A DNA stretch of 64,000 nucleotides from Morella rubra (taxonomy: Eukaryota > Streptophyta > Magnoliopsida > Fagales > Myricaceae). The stretch spans positions 18,128,706 to 18,192,705 of the forward strand of contig CM025854.1 in assembly GCA_003952965.2 (NCBI GenBank), in the 5' to 3' direction. Positions 57,812 through 64,000 of the stretch are shown here, piece after piece (the first letter of the stretch is position 1; each line of letters begins with the position of its first letter). The notes below the pieces were generated by a model. That model saw only the letters and a program-made list of their open reading frames with translations, made no database searches and had not been told where the DNA came from. Position numbers and translations under genes: made by a program.

Positions 57812-60800
57812 GTACAGTACCCGTTACTTCCACAATCTTTTATTGCTTTTTGATCTTCTGAAAAACGGGGCGGTTATAGAATGCTCTGTTGTCGTCTAAT
57901 GACGTTAGAGATTGAGTTGTTCATCTATATGAAGCGGGTTTCTTAGAAAATGTTTTAAGATTACTTGTTTCTTTAATCGAAAATTATATGAGTCAACTTG
58001 ATGCCATGCGTGCTTGATAGGATACGGGAATTGCTCTTTGATTGGAATAATGGAATGTATCCCTTTATTTCAAGATTTCAGCTTTAGAGGTTTGTTTACT
58101 ATTAGCTTCTATCCTACATTTCTTTGTATCTAGGTTTCACATTTATCTCCTGCTTAGTTTGTTCCATCTTCTGCTGGAGCTTGAATGTGAGGAGAATCAA
58201 CTTATGCTTCGTTAAGGACTCTGAAAGTTTGTCTTCATATGGAGTTTCTAAATCTCGTATTTATGAACCATGAACCCTTTAAGGCTGTAGATCATGACAT
58301 GGGCTATTCCTGACAAGAGATGGGAAAGGTAGCAGAGGATGCGGAGGCAATGGATGGATTTCAAAACTCCCACAAATTGCTTCTGCGAGGAAGAAGTCAT
58401 GGTTTTTAAGTTAATAATTGACATGTTGAATGTGCCCACCATGAAATTACATCTCTTGAGTTAGAGATCTCCCTGTGGGGTGTCAAAAACTACTTAGGTA
58501 TTCTGAATATAGCCAATATGAATGATTAATTACCTTAAGAATTCCTCTGGAAAAAAAAAATTACCTTAAAGAATTTGCTCTCGATGCAAATGCATGTGGG
58601 GAAGGCTTTAACGAAGTCTTCTTAGCAACCAGTTTGGTGGGCTTTCTTATAGAGTTGGACTTTAGTGAACCCTTAAGTTACTACTGAGAAAGTCTCATTT
58701 GGTTATGCTTCTTCAATTATGGAGCCATGGCTTGTTGAATTAGTGAATTAATGATGATTCTGGGACATTTGTTTATGTGGACATGTTGAACGGGGAAGGG
58801 ATGAACGCTGGGGAGCAGTTAGTGCATTTGTAATATTAGATTTGAGTGTAGTTTGTTTGTACAGCAGAAACTTAATTGCTTGTGAGGCATTGCTTCTTGG
58901 TCTGCTAAATTCAAACTAGAACACAATCTCTGGGTCTCGAGAATGTTTTTAGATTTGTTAATGGGTTTGGAAACACCAAGTCTGGTATTGTTTCAAACAA
59001 GGTGGTTTCTGTAAGTAGTGATTCTTGTCTCATGTTTGGTCTGACTTCCCACTTCCAGAATAGCTTGTTCTCTGATGAACTCGAGAACTTAATTACTAAG
59101 ATGTACTGGGTAGGGTACAACACTTAGAGATGCCCTGGATAAGATGTCTCACATTCGACTCTAAGGACATTAAGGCATTTTAATCCAGGGTCTTCCTTCG
59201 CTTTTGCTTCTCTCTTTCCATTTTTCTGTTGATGTAGGATCAGGAAATGATAAATCCATTCTCATACGAAATAATACATGAGAGGAAAGCACAGAAAGTT
59301 AAAAAAATTGCAATATTATTGGAGTGATTTATTGGGCCGCTAGGCCTTGTACATCTGTTCCCCAAATTAATTGCATGCTAAGCAATTTTGTCTACATTAA
59401 CTGTACCTTGTCCTATCCCATTTTTGCTTTTAACATATGTATTTTTGTTTTTTCTTTGTATCTTCCCTGGGAGTACTCTATTGAAACTTCAATTCTCCTG
59501 GTCAAGATTTACAACAGCTTGCTCCCCTCAGTGCAAAAATTGGCCCCTAATAATGTGTTCCTTTCCGTCGACTTATATGCAGTGGTCTCTATTTTCTTAG
59601 TTTGTTTCTATTTTTTAATTATTTTTTGTGTTGTTTTACTGTCTCCTCAAGTCGATATGGGGTAAGTATTGTTGTATATGATTCCTCCCGGAAGAGATTG
59701 ATGGAGGAAAAGGGAAACTTAATTGTCGGAGGGTTTATTTGCTTTAAATATGTGACTGTATGCATTTTAGTGTACTAAGATTTTCTGTTGTCTGAACCAA
59801 GTAAGTATAATGTTGCAGTGCTACTCCAGGTTGTTCTGAATGCATTTTTTGGATAGCTTCTTGCGAAGCCTAGTAACGTATTGATTTCTTCGAGTGGGAT
59901 TTCTAGTTACTTTCTGGACTTGCATCCGCAACAGATGCCTAAGCTGTTCAGTTCGATTGCAATTCCAATGCAATTACTTTAATTGGTTATTTTTTAGTAC
60001 TTTGTGGTTTTTTTTCTTTATTCTGCTTCTGTATGGTTTAATTTGATATAAAGGTGACATACGACTGCCCTGATTGAATTTGCAGCCTAAGTACTTTAAC
60101 TTGATTATGAAAGCGCTTACCATTAGACTATTTCATTATGGATTAACTTTGATTTTAATGCTGCGAAAGTACTACAATTTATTAGATGTTAGTCAACTCT
60201 GTTGAACCTGGCTTTTTGTAATCTATATGCTCCAGATCAAACTTCTTTCTGGTATAACTTAAAATGCTTAAGATCTATTTTTGGTTGATGTTCTATCACG
60301 TGTAATTCAATCATAAGGTATTACTCACAAGGCTGCACACCATTCCGGATTTTAATCAGCACCAACATACTCTTTGGTGCCATCTAAGTTGTTTGTCTGT
60401 TTGGTTCTTTTTGAGAACTGATAAAACTCTTTGGTTTCTATTATATTTTAGGAGGTCTTATGCTGGTTTGATGAATCACTTGCATATTTCGTAATTTAAA
60501 TTTATGCTCTAATTCTATGTTAAATAACATGCCCAAACATTGTCACAAATAAACATTCTGTTTTGAAATTTAACTATTCGTTTCTTTTTATATTAATCCA
60601 TTTTTTATACAGTGTCTATTATTTGATAGTTGTTCTTTTGTTAGCTCTGTATCGTTCCTCATGTTTAAATAGCACTCTTGATTCCTTGTTTATGAGAGCT
60701 TTTGGGAAAGACCAAGACCACAGGAACGCTTGGAGATAGCATAGTCTTGTTCCAAGCCTGCACAAATACAACATGTATGTCTTTATTCTTTCTCACCGGC

Positions 60801-60917
60801 TGCCAGTGAGATCGCTTGATCAAGTTTCCCCTCAATTCTGTGAGAAGGACCTTAGCTGTATTTGAGTTATTTTGGAGTCCCATCTGCAATTTAAAATTGT
60901 TTGCCTGTGTGTCACAG
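57812..60917. other. Presumed intron or intergenic DNA downstream of the plastid-protein exon
   Basis: T-rich, intron-like sequence. An ORF at 59324-59665 is hydrophobic and lacks a recognised domain. An acceptor-like 'ttgatgtag' before 59237 is followed by a short frame (GSGNDKSIL) that soon stops. No convincing internal exon was found. Confidence 0.35.
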
Positions 60918-60998
60918 ATTGTTGAAAGGTTTATGGATGGTGTACACCGAGCTGGTAGCAGCGGTATGGAATTTGAGCTCGAATGGCTTCTTCCTTAA
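60918..60998 (+). CDS. Possible terminal exon, family unknown
   Basis: After a good acceptor ('ctgtgtgtcacag'), an open frame reads IVERFMDGVHRAGSSG then MEFELEWLLP and TAA. The composition is protein-like and ends close to the stop of the open block, so it could be the last exon of the gene starting at 57589. No matching middle exon was found and the family is not recognised. Confidence 0.3.
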   Translation: MVERFMDGVHRAGSSGMEFELEWLLP

Positions 60999-60999
60999 A

Positions 61000-63900
61000 T
61001 TAAGAGCTGGCAATAAAGCTTGACGCTTTGTTTTTATCGGGTTCACTGTTATTTTTAATATGAGGGATCGCGCAACCCAACAAAGAGCTTCAGCTCACTC
61101 AGCTTGATGTAATTTTTTTTTCTTTTCAATTATGAGAAATTTTTTAATTTAATTGACGTTTTTTTGCCTAATTAAAAAAATTACAATATTTTTTTCATGT
61201 ATTATGATCAAGTTCTTAAATATTTGATCTAAGTATAACATAGCAATTAGGGATATATTTTTTGAAAATATGTTGCTCTATTTATATGATTACGATTAAT
61301 ATCAATTGTCATTGTTACTCAGTAAAATCTCATGGTAATGTCATCAATATAGACTACTCTATTTGTAAGTCTATTAACATGACCTATTATTATTTTAGTA
61401 TTCATGCTATCCGCTAGTATCTACATAATAATCCTCTTTAATCTTTACCTTCTATGTACAATAGTTTATTAGTTCTTTTATAGTTTTCAATTTAAGATTA
61501 GTAAGTATTCTTAAGTTGGTTCGTATGATGAAGTTATGAAGTGAGATTAACGGAATTTGATTATTGAAAGAATTTTTAACTAATTTGTATATCATACTCG
61601 AATGTCAATATTACTTAAGAATGTTAATACTAAACATTTATATAATTAAAGTAGCTATTTTAAGAAAGATATAAATGTAAAAAATTGTAATACTTATTTA
61701 TTGGTTCTAACATAGAAATTAAGAACACACCCCTTGCAGGTTGTTTCATAACTCATAATTAAAATGCATAAACAAAATGATATCATAGTTACATACATTA
61801 ATATCAACCAAATTCCCTATAAAATATTTGTTTTATAAAGTTGAAAAAAAATTAGTAATGCATAATGTTATAACAAGAATATTACGAGCTTAAACTAAAA
61901 TGTTTAAACCATATAGTATATATATATGCAAAATGAGTCATAGATATATATATTTTATAAGTTAATCCTTATATTAATATATAAAAGTTTTATTAAACAT
62001 AAATCATGAATCGTAGAATTATATATAGTTAGTATAATATTAGCCCCATGTATGAGCAAATCACTTGTACCCATTATTAATTCGTATTTATCTATTCTTG
62101 AAAATCATCATTTTCTACCTCTTCTAATTGGCGTATAAATTCGGATGGAAATCAGCGAATGACCGCCAAAATCCTCAAGAAAATTACTAAAACTCATTAA
62201 AATACAAATTTTTTGAAAAAGTATATTTTATTAATCTCTATTACTTATTAATATTTATTGTATTTTAATTTAATTTTTTCAATTTTTATTATTTTTTATT
62301 TTAGTACTTAAAGGGGCCATTTTTGTCCATTTTGCATTGATTTTCCGATCGATCTAGTCCTAATTTAGTACGGGGCTAGAATTGATATTTCAACAAGCTA
62401 TGGTCTTAAATCACCCGAATTTGTTTATTACAGGTACCATATTTGATTTTTGCTCGATACTTATAGTAGTTGTATTGGCCATATGCTGTTTAATTGTGTT
62501 AGTTGGATTTTACTCAATCGATTGATTAAGCTTGCAAAGGGTGTTCGTGAACTCGTTGTTATAAAAATTTGCTTGTCGCGGCTCGTTTTGATTAAATATT
62601 ATATTTCGATTAATATTATCAGCGAGCTTAAATCATAACCAAAAAATATGAGTTAGGAATAGCAACGATCCACATGAAATCAGATCCGAGCATCGCGTAA
62701 TGTTAATCGTACTATAGACGAGTTTATCAGACACTTAATTTGTGGACTTATTTTATAAATCTGATCCTAACAAACCTATTTTGCCAAAATGCCCTTACAA
62801 CATATATTTATATATCACGCTTACATCTTATCATAATTCATAATTCATTATCAATATCATCAATGCTATTTATATATGTATATATATAACAAATATCCAG
62901 ATATTATATACATCACATTGTACGAGCTTTTATAGCCGAGTCCAGCTCTATATATTTTTGTTACGCGAGCTTAAATGGCCACCGGTTTACTGTTTTTCAT
63001 TTATATTGAAGAAATGGGTTCATGACTTGTTTATACGCCAACTCGAGTAGATTTATAAGCGTTAGTCGTCGATACAGCTCGGTTCATTTAATAACTATTT
63101 ATGGGCTAGTATGCTTACCTATATTATTAAGATTTTAATATCTTTTTTCTGTATCTTTTATCGAGCTTTTAATGCCGCTGTTATATGTTTGATTCAGCTA
63201 TATCGAGCCAGCGAGTTGAACAATTTTAAGTGATCTTTTATTCAGCTAGAATGAATCTCAATCGGTGTTTATTAACTGAACGGCTCGATCAGCTATACGA
63301 GCGAGATTATGTGTTCATGCAGTCGATTTAACCGTATTATAGACATGAATTTTAATGCATAAAGAACAAACATAAAAGAATAGTTTTTGTTCTCACTAAA
63401 TTTTTCAAATGAGAGTTAGATTAGTTTCATATCACTTAAACAAAGTAACTCCCAGTATCTGTAGACAGATCCTCCTTTACTTCATGGTTTCTCAGACAAA
63501 CTTTATTGCGTCCCAATAGTACATTATTTTATTTTTCCAGTTATGTCGATTTAATTGCTTACTAGGCTTTTCACCCTTCTGAACACAAGACTCCTAATTT
63601 TCTACATAGCCATAGGATACTCATTTTTCAAGTTTACTCAGAAGCTTGTTTTGTTCTCATTTCCAGCAGGTTCGTATTCAGATATTGTATCTTCGTTAAT
63701 TTCCTCAACAGGGGCGACAGGAGGTGCGAAGTCGTGCCGACACATTGCTCCCCCCAGAAAATAAATTTAAATTAGTTTTTTTTTTTAAAAAAAAAATTAA
63801 AATGGCTGCGTTTACCATAGCTGGGCCACTTGGGAGACCTTATTGAGTTTCGAGATTTGAGGTTTCTGAGATGTTCATTGCCTTAGTAAAGTTCCACCTT

Positions 63901-64000
63901 GATATTAAGCTGTTCCCACTGCTCAATCCTGAAGGTGGAAAATGAAAGTTCATTCACTATCACTATTATATGTTTGAGATTATACTATATTTTCTTTTAG
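61000..64000. other. AT-rich terminal region of the window
   Basis: No gene is supported. It has long A/T-rich stretches (61060-62340), a degenerate GCTCG-rich repeat at 62450-63310, and a T-run/A-run fold at 63776-63799. A minus-strand frame at about 63670-63765 (MCRHDFAPPVAP) is open but too short to assign. Confidence 0.45.
62450..63310. repeat. Degenerate 'gctcg/cgagc' repeat, decayed transposon
   Basis: Many scattered 'gctcg', 'cgagctt' and 'ggctcg' words occur in both orientations within AT-rich DNA. This resembles the interior of plant hAT-type repeats built from GCTCGA words. Ends and TSD were not found. Confidence 0.3.

Noticed and set aside
59324-59665. 113-aa hydrophobic ORF as a membrane protein gene
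   Set aside because: T-rich intron-like sequence readily gives hydrophobic frames; no homology is recognised and splice context is unclear.

Overview
The window is nuclear DNA from a flowering plant, most likely a eudicot. It has AT-rich non-coding sequence, multi-exon genes with GT-AG introns, long introns, abundant DNA transposons and MITE-like inverted repeats, and genes typical of land plants (a phytocyanin, an RLCK-VII kinase, a TDIF-type CLE peptide). The species cannot be named from the sequence alone. Exon boundaries were placed by hand from reading frame, splice signals and remembered protein families; no search was run.

Layout. 1-2.1 kb: repeat-rich intergenic DNA. 2.1-5.3 kb (-): three-exon EamA/SLC35F-type membrane transporter. 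7.2-9.3 kb (-): five-exon PBS1-like receptor-like cytoplasmic kinase. 11.2-11.7 kb (-): two-exon plantacyanin-type blue copper protein. 13.5-19.3 kb (-): nine-exon nucleostemin-like GTPase NSN1. 19.5 kb (-): intron-containing elongator tRNA-Met. About 21.8-29.0 kb (+): conserved gene of unknown function, probably plastid-targeted and tentatively Ycf55/DUF3685-like. Its first coding exon appears to be one nucleotide out of frame, and one intron seems to start with GC. 29-44 kb: gene-poor DNA with a LINE relic, several MITEs and a nearly exact 2.1-kb tandem duplication. 44.7-45.0 kb (+): single-exon CLE41/CLE44 gene encoding the TDIF dodecapeptide. 47.4-56.3 kb: two related CACTA elements only 141 bp apart. 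The first (3.4 kb, TSD ATA) carries what looks like the 5' end of a CDC48 gene. The second (5.5 kb, TSD CTT) carries a piece of a glutamate-receptor-like gene and is interrupted by a 1.2-kb hAT element with a perfect 8-bp TSD. 57.6 kb (+): first exon of a probable plastid protein whose remainder is not recognised. 58-64 kb: AT-rich non-coding DNA.

The genes are independent plant loci, not a pathway or cluster. The most informative features are the TDIF gene, the pair of gene-capturing CACTA elements with a nested hAT, the frameshift in the unknown gene, and the tandem duplication, which may be an assembly artefact. No undescribed multi-gene system was found.
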